Below, piece after piece: positions 1 to 10,877 of a stretch of 64,000 nt of DNA (positions are counted from its first letter, which is position 1; every line of letters starts with the position of its first letter). This DNA comes from Paratrimastix pyriformis (lineage: Eukaryota; Preaxostyla; Paratrimastigidae). The notes beneath the pieces are model-generated. The model was not told the DNA's origin and did not search any database. It saw only the letters and a program-made list of their open reading frames with translations. The translations under genes were made by a program, and so were the position numbers. The stretch lies in the NCBI GenBank assembly GCA_027972325.1, contig JAPMOS010000011.1, forward strand, positions 622,501 to 686,500. Reading direction: 5' to 3'.

Positions 1-157
1 CCACCCCGCCCCCGGCCCTCATGCCCTGACCGGGCCCCCTCATGCCCTGACCGGCGCGCCGCTCCCTCCCGAACCCATCCTCGTCGTTGCCGTTATCATC
101 CTCATCCTCCTCATCATCCTCATCCTCATCCTCGTCGTCCTCATCGTTTCGTCGCAT
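1..157 (-). CDS. Partial gene: acidic N-terminus of an unrecognised protein
   Basis: An ATG at 157 on the minus strand opens a frame that runs off the left edge of the window, giving about 52 residues. It begins MRRNDEDDEDEDEDD, so the N-terminus is a dense Asp/Glu run. A short basic stretch follows, with two copies of a GQGMR motif. It starts 55 bp beyond the stop of the NUDT5-like gene on the same strand, a spacing normal for this window. The frame could simply be a translated CTC/ATC microsatellite, because the acidic run rests on a TCATCC-type repeat. No family is recognisable from this fragment. Confidence 0.3.
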   Translation of the reverse strand, partial: MRRNDEDDEDEDEDDEEDEDDNGNDEDGFGRERRAGQGMRGPGQGMRAGGGV

Positions 158-211
158 GTTCGCCTCGCCAAGGACGATCCCCACCACCGATCCTCCTCCC
201 TCCGCTGGTGA

Positions 212-1063
212 TTAGAGGCTGTGCGGGGCCACAGGGGCGGCGATGCCCAGGGTGTGGGCCAGGGCGATCCCCTGGGCGAAGGCGTACAGACGGGCCTCGA
301 TCAGCAGCTCCCCGCTGGCACCCATCTCTGCCGACCCCACCCCAGCGGCCCCGCCCCGTGAGATCGGTGTGGGGGGGAGGGGAAAAGGTGGCGTGGCGTG
401 GCGGGGGGGAGGGGAGGAAAAGAGGCACGGCCGCAGCCCGGCGGACCCTGGAGGCGCTGGGGGAGGTGCTGGTCGAGCGGGAGCAGATGCACGGTGGTGC
501 GCTCCCCCTCGGCGACGGCGTTGTGGGGATGGGGGTCCTCGTTGTCGGGATGGTCCCCGTCAATCTCCACGGTCACCATTTTGCTACAGAGGTTCGGTGC
601 AGTCAGAGAGGGAGGAGCGAGCGAGGAACCTGGTGGTTTCGGCGATGGCCGGATTGAGGGTCAGCATGGGCGACAGGGTCATGGCGCCGCAGGTATATCC
701 TGTTTCTTCCCAAAGTTCGCGGCGTGCTGTCTGTTCTGCGGTCTGTTCGCCGTCCACAAGTCCGGCGGGAAGTTCCAGGGTCTCGTGGTCAACAGGGACG
801 CGATACTGAGAAACAAGCACAATTTGGGGGGGTTGCCCGCGGAGCCGGAGAATAGGGACCACCTCCACAACATTCAAGCCGCCCCGCGGCATTTTACGTT
901 GAATCATCTTTGGAGAAGAGGAAAGCGATGTCATTATTAATGGGATTGTACAAAACGAGACCTCCCATTCTCGAGTTTCACCCAAAGCATTGACCCATTT
1001 TGCTTTGGCAAAGTTCAACCACCGGCCCTCAGCGACAATCTCGACACCAATCTGTTTCGGCAT
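212..1063 (-). CDS. NUDT5: Nudix hydrolase, ADP-ribose pyrophosphatase (NUDT5-like)
   Basis: Predicted to cleave ADP-ribose or related nucleoside diphosphate sugars in the cytosol or nucleus. Four exons read through. The first begins MPKQIGVEIVAEGRWLN at 1063. The second carries the Nudix box core, LPAGLVDGEQ followed by RRELWEETGY. The third begins KMVTVEIDGDHPDN, and the last contains LIEARLYAFAQGIALAH before the TAA at 212. Order, length (about 200 aa) and the C-terminal helix match human NUDT5. Donors are GTCTCGTTT, GTTCCTCGC and GTCCGCCGG. One oddity: the Glu expected five residues after the Nudix-box Gly is Gln here, with a Glu one position earlier. The start was set at the ATG; no in-frame ATG lies upstream. 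Its 5' end faces POLD3 across 94 bp. Confidence 0.78.
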
Positions 1064-1157
1064 TTTTGAATTCAAAAGAGCGGCTTTGTTTCGAGAGCCG
1101 CGCGGCAGTTTTTACCCGGATCGTTTTCGAGTTTTTTTCGTTGTCAAGCAACCCCAA
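1064..1157. promoter_or_regulatory. Shared head-to-head spacer, NUDT5/POLD3
   Basis: These 94 bp separate two divergent start codons and must hold both promoters and 5' leaders. The spacer is locally AT-richer than the genes, with short T runs. I see no TATA box or recognised motif. Confidence 0.5.
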
Positions 1158-3618
1158 ATGGAGAGTTTGAAGCGAATGGTGTTCGATGAAGTGAAACCGG
1201 TGACATCGCGGTCGTTGAGCTTCGAAACCAGAATTCCGATTCAACAATCGAAAAAGTTTGCGTGCTGTAAGTCCGAATTGTGTCTACAAATTGTCCTTTG
1301 TTAGGATGATTGAAGAATTAGCACAAGCATTTCGCGACCAACTTCACATTGTTTATTGCGCTTCCGTCAAGACCGAGACCGGGATCCGGTTCGAGCTGGT
1401 TCCACAAGGTTTGCCCGTCGCCGCTGCACGATGACCCCGGCTCACCTGTTCTGGACAGGAGATCCACCCTGTCCCAATGCGCAGATCTACAGTATTCAAT
1501 TTCGCGGTGATACCAAGCCCACCCCGGCAGCCCTTGCCGAGGCCAATCGGGAGGCGGCCAAACGGCTCTTCGACCAGGGCGAACTCGACGTGAACGCGTC
1601 CGTCCTCTCGCATCTGCCTTTCCGTGAACCTGCATCGGGATCGTTCATAGGACGAGCGCCGTCCGGTGCCCCTTCGCGGCCCCCGTCCGCCAGGCGATGA
1701 CACTCGTCGCCGATGGCCACGATGCCGCGGCCGCGCCCCAGGTGCTGCTGCCCGTCAAGCACCACGGGCCCAAGTCGCCCGGCCCGTCGTCGAGCTCCCA
1801 GCTCCCGACGCCGGCATCACCCCTGCCCGCCGTGCCCGGCTCCCCGCAGCGCGCCGCCGCCCCGACGCCCCTCCGGCCCACGGGGCCCCGCCAGCACCTC
1901 CCAGCCCGGGCGGGGGCCGACGGCGGGGCCCCGAGCAGCGCGGCTGCCCTGCCCGCCAAGCGGCCCCACCAGCATCAGCCCGCACGCCCCTCGGGCCTCG
2001 CCTCGGGGGCGCCGCCCCCCGCCAAGGCCGCCAAGCCGGCCCAGAAGAAGAAGGCCGCCGGCTCGGCCAAGCAGGCCGGCCTGAAGCAGTTCCTCAGCAG
2101 CGGGGCCAAGAAGAAGGCCCCCGTCATGGACGATGACGACGGCGCCCCCATCGAGGTCCGCCCGCCCTCTCCTTGTGCCCCGCCCCCGCCCCGCCCGCCC
2201 TCACCCCCACCCTGTCGTCTGACCTGCCCCTTTCCCCAACCGGCGGGTGACCGACCACCGCGGGGGTGGCGGGGCAGCCGGAGGAGGATGAGGAGGACTA
2301 CAACCCCGAGGAGGACTTCGAGGGGGCCGGGCGCCTCTCGGACGTCGAGGAGGAGGGCGACATCAGCGAGGCCCTCGCCCCCTCCGCCCGCCGGCCCCCT
2401 GCGCCCCCTGTGCCGACCCCCCGCCCCGCCGCCGCGCCGCCTGTCTCTCGGCCAGCCGGCCTGGCCGTGGCGAGCGGGCCCAGCCTCACGTCGCCCCGGC
2501 GGACCATCGTCGACGATGACGACGACGACGACCAGCCGCCCCATCGGACGCCCGCCCCCCAGGCTCCAGCCGCCCCCCAGGCCCCAGCCGCCCCCCAGGG
2601 CCCAGCGACGGCGGTGCGTACCGGGCGCCCATCGGGCCGCATGATCGCAGACGACGACGACGACGAGCCCCCGCCCCCCGCCCCAGTAGCCTCCGCCCCG
2701 GCAGCCCCGGCCCCGGCAGCCCCCGCCCCTCCCGCCCCCGCCGGTTTGCCCACTGAGGCGTCTGTGGTGACGGAGGTGCCCCAGTCGCCCCCGGCCCCCG
2801 AGGATGAGGCCCCCGCCGATCATCTGGCCAAGCGGCCCCGACCCGACCCCGAGCCCGCACCCGAGCCCGAGCCCGCACCCGCATCCGCGGTGCCCGCACC
2901 CGCACCAGCGGCCGCCCCTTTGCCCGCCCCCAAACCTGCCGCCCCGACCCGCCACGCGCCTGCTGTCCCTGCCCATGCCCCGGCCGCCCCCGCTCAGGGG
3001 TCCTCGGAGGGGACCGGCGGGGACGAGGGCGGCTCCGAGCTGGCGGCTCTGCTGGCCCGGCGCCGGATGAGGCGCGAGGCCGAGGCCCGGGGCGCCGCCC
3101 AGGGCGGCCCCATCGACCTGGTGGTCACCTCGGCCTCCGCCGCCACCCCGGCAGGTCCGCCCCCTGCCCCCCGCTGCTGCCTGACACCACAGCCCCCTGG
3201 GACGCTCCCCTGCCCTCCCTCACTCCCTCCCCCTCCCCGGACCTCCCGTTCATTCCCATCTGGGGCTGTTGGGGGGAGTCCAGTCCCGGAGCACGTCAAT
3301 GCGGTGCCGATCGCCTCGCTGCTGCACGCGGCGCCCCCCGAGGAGGCCCCCAAGAAGCGGCGGGCGGCCAAGGACGGGGTCGACGTGCTGGTGGACAGCG
3401 ACGAGGACAGCGACGAGGACGGGGCCAAGAAGCGTAAGAAGGCTCGCAAGCCCAAGACGACCCCAGCCGGGGCGGCCGAGGGGGCGGCCGAGCCCAAGAA
3501 GCCCAGGGGGGGCGCCAAGAAGGAGCCCAAGAAGGAGGCCGCCCCCAAGAAGAAGAAGGACGACGGCATGCGGCAGTCCTCCCTGGCCAACTTCTTCTCG
3601 ATCGCTCCAAAGAAGTAA
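1158..3618 (+). CDS. POLD3: DNA polymerase delta subunit 3 (POLD3/Cdc27-like)
   Basis: Non-catalytic subunit that ties DNA polymerase delta to the PCNA clamp. The start MESLKRMVFDEVKPVTSRSL matches the family's winged-helix opening. After splicing, QLHIVYCASV and NAQIYSIQF align with the POLD3 segments reading QLHVTYLVSG and ASIHVYSIQ. A long Lys/Glu/Pro/Ala-rich disordered middle follows. The C-terminus ends in a textbook PCNA-interacting box, QSSLANFF, then SIAPKK and the stop at 3618. Introns fixed by frame are 1271-1304 (donor GTCCGAATT), 1409-1458 (GTTTGCCCG), 2156-2277 (GTCCGCCCG) and 3155-3283 (GTCCGCCCC). One more intron lies between about 1590 and 1740, with uncertain ends. A possible poly(A) signal AATAAA lies near 3687. 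It is tail-to-tail with the LACTB2-like gene. Confidence 0.75.
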
Positions 3619-3698
3619 CAGAGCCAGGGGCGCGCCCCCCTAACCCCAAGATCTCGTTGCCCTTCTTGTCCGAGCCGAGAGGACCGAATAAATCAATC

Positions 3699-3727
<29 letters not shown>
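3699..3727. repeat. Poly-G run (29 nt)
   Basis: An uninterrupted G tract lies just past the POLD3 poly(A)-like signal, in the tail-to-tail spacer before the LACTB2-like gene. It could form a G-quadruplex. Its exact length is unreliable in most sequencing chemistries. Confidence 0.9.
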
Positions 3728-3729
<2 letters not shown>

Positions 3730-3809
3730 GAGGGAGGGAGGAGATTCATCGAAGAGGAGTAGGGTGAATGAGCGGATGCGGGCGCGGATGGGTGGGTGGG
3801 AGAGACGCA

Positions 3810-5102
3810 TCACCGGACGAGCCGGTACCGGAAGTGGCTTCGGAGGACCGCACGGAGGGGCTCCAACTCGGTCAGAGAGACCAGGTCGGCCTCGCTGGCC
3901 GTTGGGAAGTACATCCTGCGCCGGGAGCGGGATGAGAAAGGCCCCCTGTGGGAGAATCAGGGCCGACAGACCGGGAGGTGTTGGCCAGCTCATCGGCGGA
4001 GAATTGGGGAACATTGTCGCACCTCGTTTCGACCACCCTCCCCTCGGCCACGAGCTTCTCCAGGTGGGCGTGGGCATTCAGGAGGGCGCCAGTGGCCAAA
4101 AAGGGGTTCTTGCGAACCTGGGGTGGATACGAGCCCAGGAAATCTCGTAACGTGCACCCCCCGACGGCCGACGGGTCCTTCTCGAGCTGCTCGAGCTGCT
4201 CGAGAAGGCGCCTCTCGCGGTCCACCCGAGCCGCCCGGACGCGGTCGATGTCACTCAACGGGTTCCGCAGGGGCTCTCCGTGGGAGGGGATGAGAACAGT
4301 CACCGGCTGAGCGGGACTGGCAGTGCTTGGGCGGGCTGCATCGGGGCCCAGACACAGCTGCTTCAATCGTTCGATGCTGACATAATAGCTGGCGAGGTGG
4401 ATGACAATGGACGAGGTGCCACCGCCAACGAAGAGATCGCCGCAGATGATGAAAGGTGGGAATGGGCACGCCGCCCCGGGGGCAGGGGCCTGCTCGCGTG
4501 ATGGCACTGTTTCCACGAGCAACGCGGCGTGGTCGGGAGAGTGTCCGGGGGTGTGCAGCACACGAGCACGGTACTCCCAGGAAGGCCCGCAGGGTCCAAG
4601 GGGAAATAGTTGCTCATCGGCCAAAGGCAAAAACGTCGCCACGTCTATTCCCCAAACCCATGGTGTCAACCAAAATGATCCTCAAGGCAAACCTGGGAGG
4701 CCACACTTGGGTGGGTAAGGGAAGGGAAATTTGTACGAGGGAGGAATGGTCCCGAAACGCTGCCGGTGCCAATCCCGGACAATGTCAAGCGCTAGAATGT
4801 GATCGCAATGCCTAACCGGAAGAGATTCAGGACCGGAAGAGTCGCTTCTACCAAACCGACCAGTGGGTGATTATGATGGCAGAGAGTGACTGGGCACCAC
4901 TGTTTTCCATAGCCTGTTGGAGGTCATCGAGAAGTGTCACTGCGCCTGTGTGCCACCCAACATCGACAAGGATTCGGGTTGGCCCCATGCCAAGTAAAAA
5001 AACGGAAACGTCGGGAACGCCCCTGGAGGTCAGGATGATCACACCCGGCTGGAACACAGAATAACGCGGTTTCGACAGTGACTGGGCGACCCACTTGAAC
5101 AT
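3810..5102 (-). CDS. LACTB2: Metallo-beta-lactamase fold hydrolase (LACTB2-like)
   Basis: In animals LACTB2 is a mitochondrial endoribonuclease of the metallo-beta-lactamase family. The chosen start is MFKWVAQSLSKPRYSVFQPG at 5102. The metal motif THWHCDH is split by an intron: exon 1 ends ITHW at donor GTCGGTTTG, and exon 2 resumes with HCDH. Next come TPGHSPDH (metal His), CGDLFVGGGTSS (metal Asp) and VLIPSHGEP (final His). A helical C-terminal tail of the LACTB2 type follows, containing YPPQVRKNPFLATGALLNAH. The last exon begins MYFPTASEADLV and ends RYRLVR at 3810. A small middle intron (donor GTGGCCTCC, about 51 nt) joins PPK to YVATFLPL. All five metal-binding positions are present, so it is probably active. 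Confidence 0.82.
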
Positions 5103-5180
5103 GAGAGGGGCGATGAGTGGGTTCAAACTCCGCCGGCTCGTCAAATTTGGGGAATCAGACTATTTTTAGGGTTTGACGAG

Positions 5181-7611
5181 TTGACCGACTTTGCCCCCCC
5201 TTTCGGTGGTCCCTCCGGCGCCGATGAAGGACTCACCAGGGACTTGTCCAACCCTCTTTACACAGTTCCGATCTGCTGCGTCATTCGACAGATCAATGCA
5301 GCGGTTGATGCCGCACATTTTGCTGCCAGTTTTACCAGTTGGATGCCCATAGAATTGCCATTCGGTCAAGGCCACATTGTGACCCGTTTCGAAGTTGTTG
5401 CTACCATTGTCTCTATTGAAAAACGCATCGAAAAGATGTTTTACCATCGTCTGCTGCTGTCTTCACTTGGGGGGCGCATTCTATCTCACGGGTTTCTGGA
5501 AGTGGACGATGGCACCGGCACCATCAAAGCGATTCTTAATGTGCTCGAGTTCGACCCGTACTCGTTGGTGGCCTTGCAGCCCCCGGGGCCCGCGGCGAGC
5601 GACCCGACCGGCTTCTTCCAGTTTGCCCTGGGGACCCTCGTCCGGGCGCACTGCCGGCTCCGGATGTACCAGGGCTGCCCCGAGATGCTCGTCCAGACGA
5701 TTGGTCTGTGGACCCGCCCCCGAGGAGGTGCCCGATGGCATGGCGATGACGGGCTTCCCCCACAGCCCCCCTCGAGGAGCCCAACGCCCTGCCCGCCCAC
5801 TGGCTGCGGGCCTTGCGGCTCTTCCGGACGGTGTACTCGCGGCCCGCCCCGCCGGTCGCTGCCCTGGAGGCGGAGCCCCTGCCCACCCATCGGTCCCCTG
5901 CTCGGCGCCGCTACGCGCGGCTTCTCTTCAAGGCCCTCTCGGCGCGGCTGCCTCCCCCCGCCGCATCGGGCCAGGGGGCGCTGGAGGAGCTGCTCGCGGC
6001 CACCCGGGCGGCGGCACCGAGGGCCGAGCAGCCCTCAGGGCGGCGACACGAGCTCCAACTCAGCAGTCCAGCCCGGGATCGCCCTGACCCCTCGGGGACC
6101 TCACTGCCGTCCCAAGGGGCGCCCCCGCTCGTGCTCGCGACGGGCCAAGGTGCTGCGGCTGGGGCCCGCTCGGTCCCGCCCCGGTTTCGCCGCTTGGCCG
6201 GGCAGCCCCCACCCTCTGGCGGTCCCCCCGGTGGGTCCCAGCCGGCTGGCGAGAGGCACGCCGCCACCGCCATCCTCCCGGCCTCGGCGGCACCCAGGCC
6301 TCCGCCGGCCCCTCAGCGGCCCCCGGGGATGGCGGCCTCGCTCCTGCTGCGGGCCCTCCATACGCGCCAGCTCCAGGGCCGCAGCAAATCTCCGGGCCGA
6401 GCGGAACCGCAGCAGGCCCCCGCACGCCCCGATGGCCCGGCCTTGGGGCGCCAGGCTGGGGTGCCCTCCGTTCCCCAGCCGCCCCCCGGGCCGCTGCTTT
6501 CCCCTCGGCCCGAGCCCTTGCCGCTCCCCCCCGTGAGTGGCGGCGGCGGGGAGGAACCCCCGCCCCCGGCACACCCGCCCGAGAGCCGCCACCCCTACGC
6601 GGTCACCTTCGGGGAGCTGTGCGCCGACCGGGCCCTGGGCCGGGCCGCCATCGAGGCCCTGCGGGCGGACTCGCCCCAGGAGGCGCCGGTCCCTGCTGCT
6701 GCTGCTGCCGCCGCCGCCGATGCCGATGCCCCCCTCGAGGCCGCCGCCCAGGCGCGGGTGACCCTCATGCTGCAGCAGTCCCTGCAAGCCCTCCTCGCCC
6801 AGGGGTCCGCAGCTTGCCCCGGGACCGTCGACTCGCCTGGGGTGGTGTTGGCTCTCCTTCACCGCCGGCCGCTCCATCGCACGGGGGGGGGGGGGGGCAG
6901 GTTGGCTGCGAGGGACCTGCTCTGCGACGGGTACATCCCGCTCGACCCGACCCGCCTGCTGGCGCCCATCGTGCTGGCCCTCTTCCGGCGGGCACCGCCC
7001 CCCCTGCAGGCCGACGAGGCTGACGAGGCCGACCAGGAGCTGGGGCTGCTTGCGCGCCTCTACCCGCCCCCGTGCCGCCAGGCCCTGATGCGGGCCGGCC
7101 GGGGCGGCTCGGCCCGGGCCGCATCCCCGCCGCACCTGCCACCCCCCGGCGGGCCGGGCCGCAAGAGGGCCCGCCAGCTGAGCCCCGGCCGGGCGGCCGC
7201 TCACCCGCTGGTCGAAGAAGCCACCGACCATCAGCACGTCCTTGGTGCGCCGCTCCTTGCTGGCGATGGGGCGGCCGGCCCCGAGGCGGTCGCGGGGGCC
7301 GGGGAAGACCCCGAAGCCCCGACCGAGGGCGGCCTCAGCCCTTGGGATGCCGTCCGGGCCCTCAGGAGGCAGCCGCTGCTCGAGTCCGTCAACGAGCTCT
7401 GGGTCCGCGTCCCCTCCCACGGCCCCCTCGGGCTCGCACCATCGGGCCGCACAATCCTGGGGCAGAGGATGGCGCGAGCAGTTCGGCAGGGGCGAGGGCG
7501 TCCTCCTCCACTCCCCCTCCTAACCCTCCTTCTCAGGTGCGGCGGGCGCTCGATCTGCTGGTGCACCAGAGCCTGCTCTACAAGTGCGGCCCCCGCTACC
7601 GGCTCGTGTAA
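5181..7611 (+). CDS. STN1: STN1-like subunit of the telomere CST complex
   Basis: STN1 binds telomeric single-stranded DNA and helps polymerase alpha fill in the C-strand. The N-terminal part reads as an OB fold: VTRFEVVATIVSIEKR, then HGFLEVDDGTGTIKAI, then GTLVRAHCRLRMYQG. This is the strand pattern and VDDGTG turn of STN1. A small intron (donor GTCTGTGGA near 5704, acceptor CCCACAG) leads into EEPNALPAHWLRALRLF and RTVYSRP, which match the end of the STN1 OB domain. A very long Pro/Ala/Arg-rich linker follows. The C-terminal exon, VRRALDLLVHQSLLYKCG, looks like the winged-helix end of STN1. The start codon is not fixed: no in-frame ATG precedes the OB fold before about 5343, so a short first exon or intron near 5220-5340 is likely. 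Exon limits in the linker are also uncertain. Confidence 0.5.
6883..6897. repeat. Poly-G run (15 nt) within the STN1-like gene
   Basis: A homopolymer inside the presumed linker-coding region. If exonic, its length decides the reading frame, so the linker translation around it should be treated with caution. Confidence 0.85.
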
Positions 7612-7779
7612 CCCCACCCCGGGAACCCCAGCCCTGCCGTGCGGATGGGATCGTCGGTTCGGTTTGTTGAAAAACAAACGCCTCTCCCACCTCGCTGCTC
7701 ACACAGTTACTCATCAGGCGGCACATTAACATATACGGGGCGGAGACCTGGCCTCGCCCAGCGCAACGGGCGTGGCCGG

Positions 7780-10672
7780 TCAGGCGGACGAGAGGGTCAC
7801 GTAGCGCTCGCCAAGGTACTTGCGGTTGAGGTCGCGCATGGCCCGTGAGGCGTCGTTCTCCGAGAGGAAGGAGATGAAGGCCTCACCGGAGGGGCGCCCG
7901 TCGGGACCCTGCGGTTGAGATCGCCCACCCCCACAGAGACCGAGCGGTGAACGAACGAAGGAACAAACAACAACGCTCATCCGGTGGTCTGGGAGTGTGC
8001 ATGACTGTCAGAAGTGAGAAGACGATGTTTTTGTGCATCAGGGCAGGTCAGGGGCGGTTGGGGACCGAAGTCCCCACGGAGGCTGTCGGAGGGGGCCAGG
8101 GAACGAAGGGCGCGAGACGGAGGATCGTGGTTGCCCACGCCGATGGAAGCACCGCCCGCGATCCCTCCACGCCCGGGCACCACGACGTCTCTCCCCACTC
8201 AAGACCCGTGCAGGCCATCTCAGCATTAGCATGGCCATCGGTTTTCATCAGCCAGGTGTGCGCAGCATCCCCAGTGGATGACGCCGGTGCGAAGAAAGAG
8301 GTCGCAGCAGAAGCAGACCATCACAAGGCTGATCGACTCGGGGACCGGGTTGTAGCCCCGGAAGAACTCCAACAGATCCTCGCGGGAGCACCGGTAGGGC
8401 AGCCCCCGGGCCCGGATGGTCAGGCCGCCCGGCATCGAGGAGGAGCTCCCCCCGTAGCCAGCAGAGGCGGCGCCCGCTCCCCCGTAGCCGCCCTGGGGAT
8501 AGCCGCCAGCCCCCCCGTAGCTACTGCCGCCGTATGCGCCACCGGCGGAGGCGCCATAACCGGGGGCGCCGTAGCCGGATGGGTACCCGGGAGCGGAGGA
8601 TGGGTATCCGCCCCCGTAGGGGGACGAGCTTGGGTAGCCACCCCCGTAGGGAGCACCACCGTACGCGCCGCCACCCCCGTAGCCGCTGGGACCACCGTAA
8701 CCGGAGCTGCCCCCGAAGCCGCCACCTCCGTATCCACTCGGGCCGCCGTAGCCGGACGCACCAGGGTTGACGGCCTGGTAGGCCTCCATCTGGGTGGAGC
8801 GGAAAAGCTCCACGTAGCGGCTGCCCATACGCTCCCGGTCACGGCGCATGGCCTGTTCCACGTCGGCGGGTGACTGGAAAACGGCGTACGCATCGCCAGA
8901 GGGCCGGTTGGTCCTGTCGTAGAGGAAGTGGACCCGGAGAGGCATCACACCGGACGGCTGGAAGAAGGAGAAAACATCGTGCTCGGTGGCCGACCAGGGC
9001 ATGCCCCGCAGGCGGATGGTGTCCATGCCCGTGGCCCCCATGGGGGGAGGAGGCATGTAGCTGGGCGCTGGAGTGACGGGAGAACGAACGTGAGAGGTGC
9101 ACCCAGAAAGGGGAAAAGAGCAGAAAACGAGGGGGACGTGGTGGATGCAGACCGCGGGGGGTCAGAGCCGAATTCATTTCGGAATGGGAGCTCTTGAAGG
9201 TCTCGACGTACCGGATGCCCATCTTCTCGCCGTGCTTTTTGATGATGATGTCCTGCGCATCCGCCGTGGGAACCTCAACGAAGGCATCTCCGCTGGGGCG
9301 CCCCTCGCGGTTGCGGGCAATGTGCACACCGACAGCCTGGGCGGGCAGCAGGAAGTTGCGGATGTCGTCCTCGGTGGCCGAGTAGGGCAATCCGCGAAGC
9401 CGAACCACAAAGGCATCTAGATCCCCGTACGGAAATCCATTTCGGACTCCCGAAAACATTTCAGGGCGACAGACCTTCGTGGCCCGACACAGGAGCAACC
9501 GGCTGGGGGCGCGAGGCCGCAGAGGCGGAATTCATATCGGCGAATGTGGCCGAGAAGACCTCGATGTAGCGGCGGCCCATGGAACGCCGATCGTATTCCA
9601 AAGCCTGGGTAACCATGTTGAGTGCACCACGAAACCCGAATGCAGACCTTCTTGGCATCCTCCTCGGTGGCGAACTGGACATAGGCGTCCCCGCTGGGGC
9701 GGCCTTCCCGGTTCAGGGCAATTTGGACGCCGTTCTGGGCGACTTGGAGATCGTGGAAGAATTCCCGGATATCTTGTTCAGATGCCTGGAAGGGAAGACC
9801 ACGAAGCCGCACCACCCCGCCCGTCTCGCTGCGTGGCTGGTCGGCAGAGGCGCCGGTCGTGGCGGTTGGTTCGCTGCCAGAGGTGATGGAGCTCGCTGGG
9901 ATGACAACCTTCTCCACACCAGAGAAGGTGTGGTTGTGCTGCCAGAGCCATTCCACAATTGAGGTAAGCACACGGCACTTCTCGGTGCCGGGCTCGGCGG
10001 GGTTGGTGATTCCCAGAACTGGGGAGACAATTCGCAAATGATGGGCGGGGGAAACGGACAGACAATCCAAAATCTTTTGGAGGCCAGTCCCCTGCTTAAA
10101 CTCGGGATGGGTTTGCTGGAACTGGGCGCAGATGTCCATATACTGATCGAAGTAGGGTTTCAGTTCGATCTTCTTTCGGGCAGCCTCCACTTTCAAGGCC
10201 TGAAGAGCCTCTGCTCCATCGGTGAGGAAAATAAAAGACCCCGCAGGATATTTCGATGTGAGGTACTCATCGAACTAAAGGCGATCAGAGTCATGGCTCA
10301 AAGGAGGCGAAAAAGCAAACCTGCTGAAGAGCGGGATGGAGCATTGGAGCTGTCCGAAGGATGTCCTCGGTGAGTCCGCAGCTCTCAGTCATCCACGGCT
10401 GCACGCTGAAGCTCCATTGGGGGCACACATGGAGAGACTTCGCATCCAGGACCTGACGGGACTTGGTTTCGATAACCACCCAAGAGAAGCTAATGAGCTC
10501 GTCGCTGGCCGCTCCCCAGTTTGCCGGGTTTTTCCCCCCAGTCCTGACAAAATCCACAATAATGAGGTACCCAAATTGGTGTGGATTTGAGGAATCACCA
10601 CCCGCCGAAGCCAAGGGTGTGGGGGGAATCTGTGCCGGCTCACCTATCCAGGCAATGAGTGGTCAACACCAT
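7780..10672 (-). CDS. ESRP-like RNA-binding protein: exonuclease-like domain plus four RRMs
   Basis: Likely nuclear splicing regulator of the ESRP/hnRNP H-F group. The first readable exon (10662 down) contains FGYLIIVDFVRTGG and SDELISFSWVVIE. These align without gaps to the DnaQ-like N-terminal domain of animal ESRP1/2. Then follow RRM1 (VVRLRGLPFQASEQDIREFF, later MGRRYIEVFSA), RRM2 (VVRLRGLPYSATEDDIRNFL, later GIRYVETFKSS) and RRM3 (TIRLRGMPWSATEHDVFSFF, later GSRYVELFRST). A Gly-Tyr-rich segment about 85 residues long comes next, then RRM4 (IRARGLPYRCSREDLLEFF, ending GERYVTLSSA at 7780). The RGLP and GRPSGDAY signatures mark quasi-RRMs that bind G-tracts. The first exon and ATG are not certain; an ATG at 10672 is a candidate. 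Confidence 0.72.
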
Positions 10673-10877
10673 GATCAGTTCAACCCGAGATCACCCAAGC
10701 CCAAACCCCGCCCAAACCTTGCCCGCCCACCGGCGCCCCACCATCAGTCGCAGGTGGCACTTGCTGTTCGGGCAGCGGCTGCTGTGGCTGCGGCTGCTGT
10801 TCCATCTTATATGACCCGGTAATATCCGCTCTTTCGGACTTGGACGCCCGGCACCGGCTCTCTCGGCCTTCTGCAAA
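10673..10877. promoter_or_regulatory. Head-to-head spacer, ESRP-like/SENP8-like
   Basis: About 200 bp between divergent genes. It holds a Gln/Ala-like GCTGCTG/GCGGCTG stretch and a TTATATGA element near 10808 that could act as an initiator or TATA-like site for the protease gene. No further motif is recognised. Confidence 0.4.
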
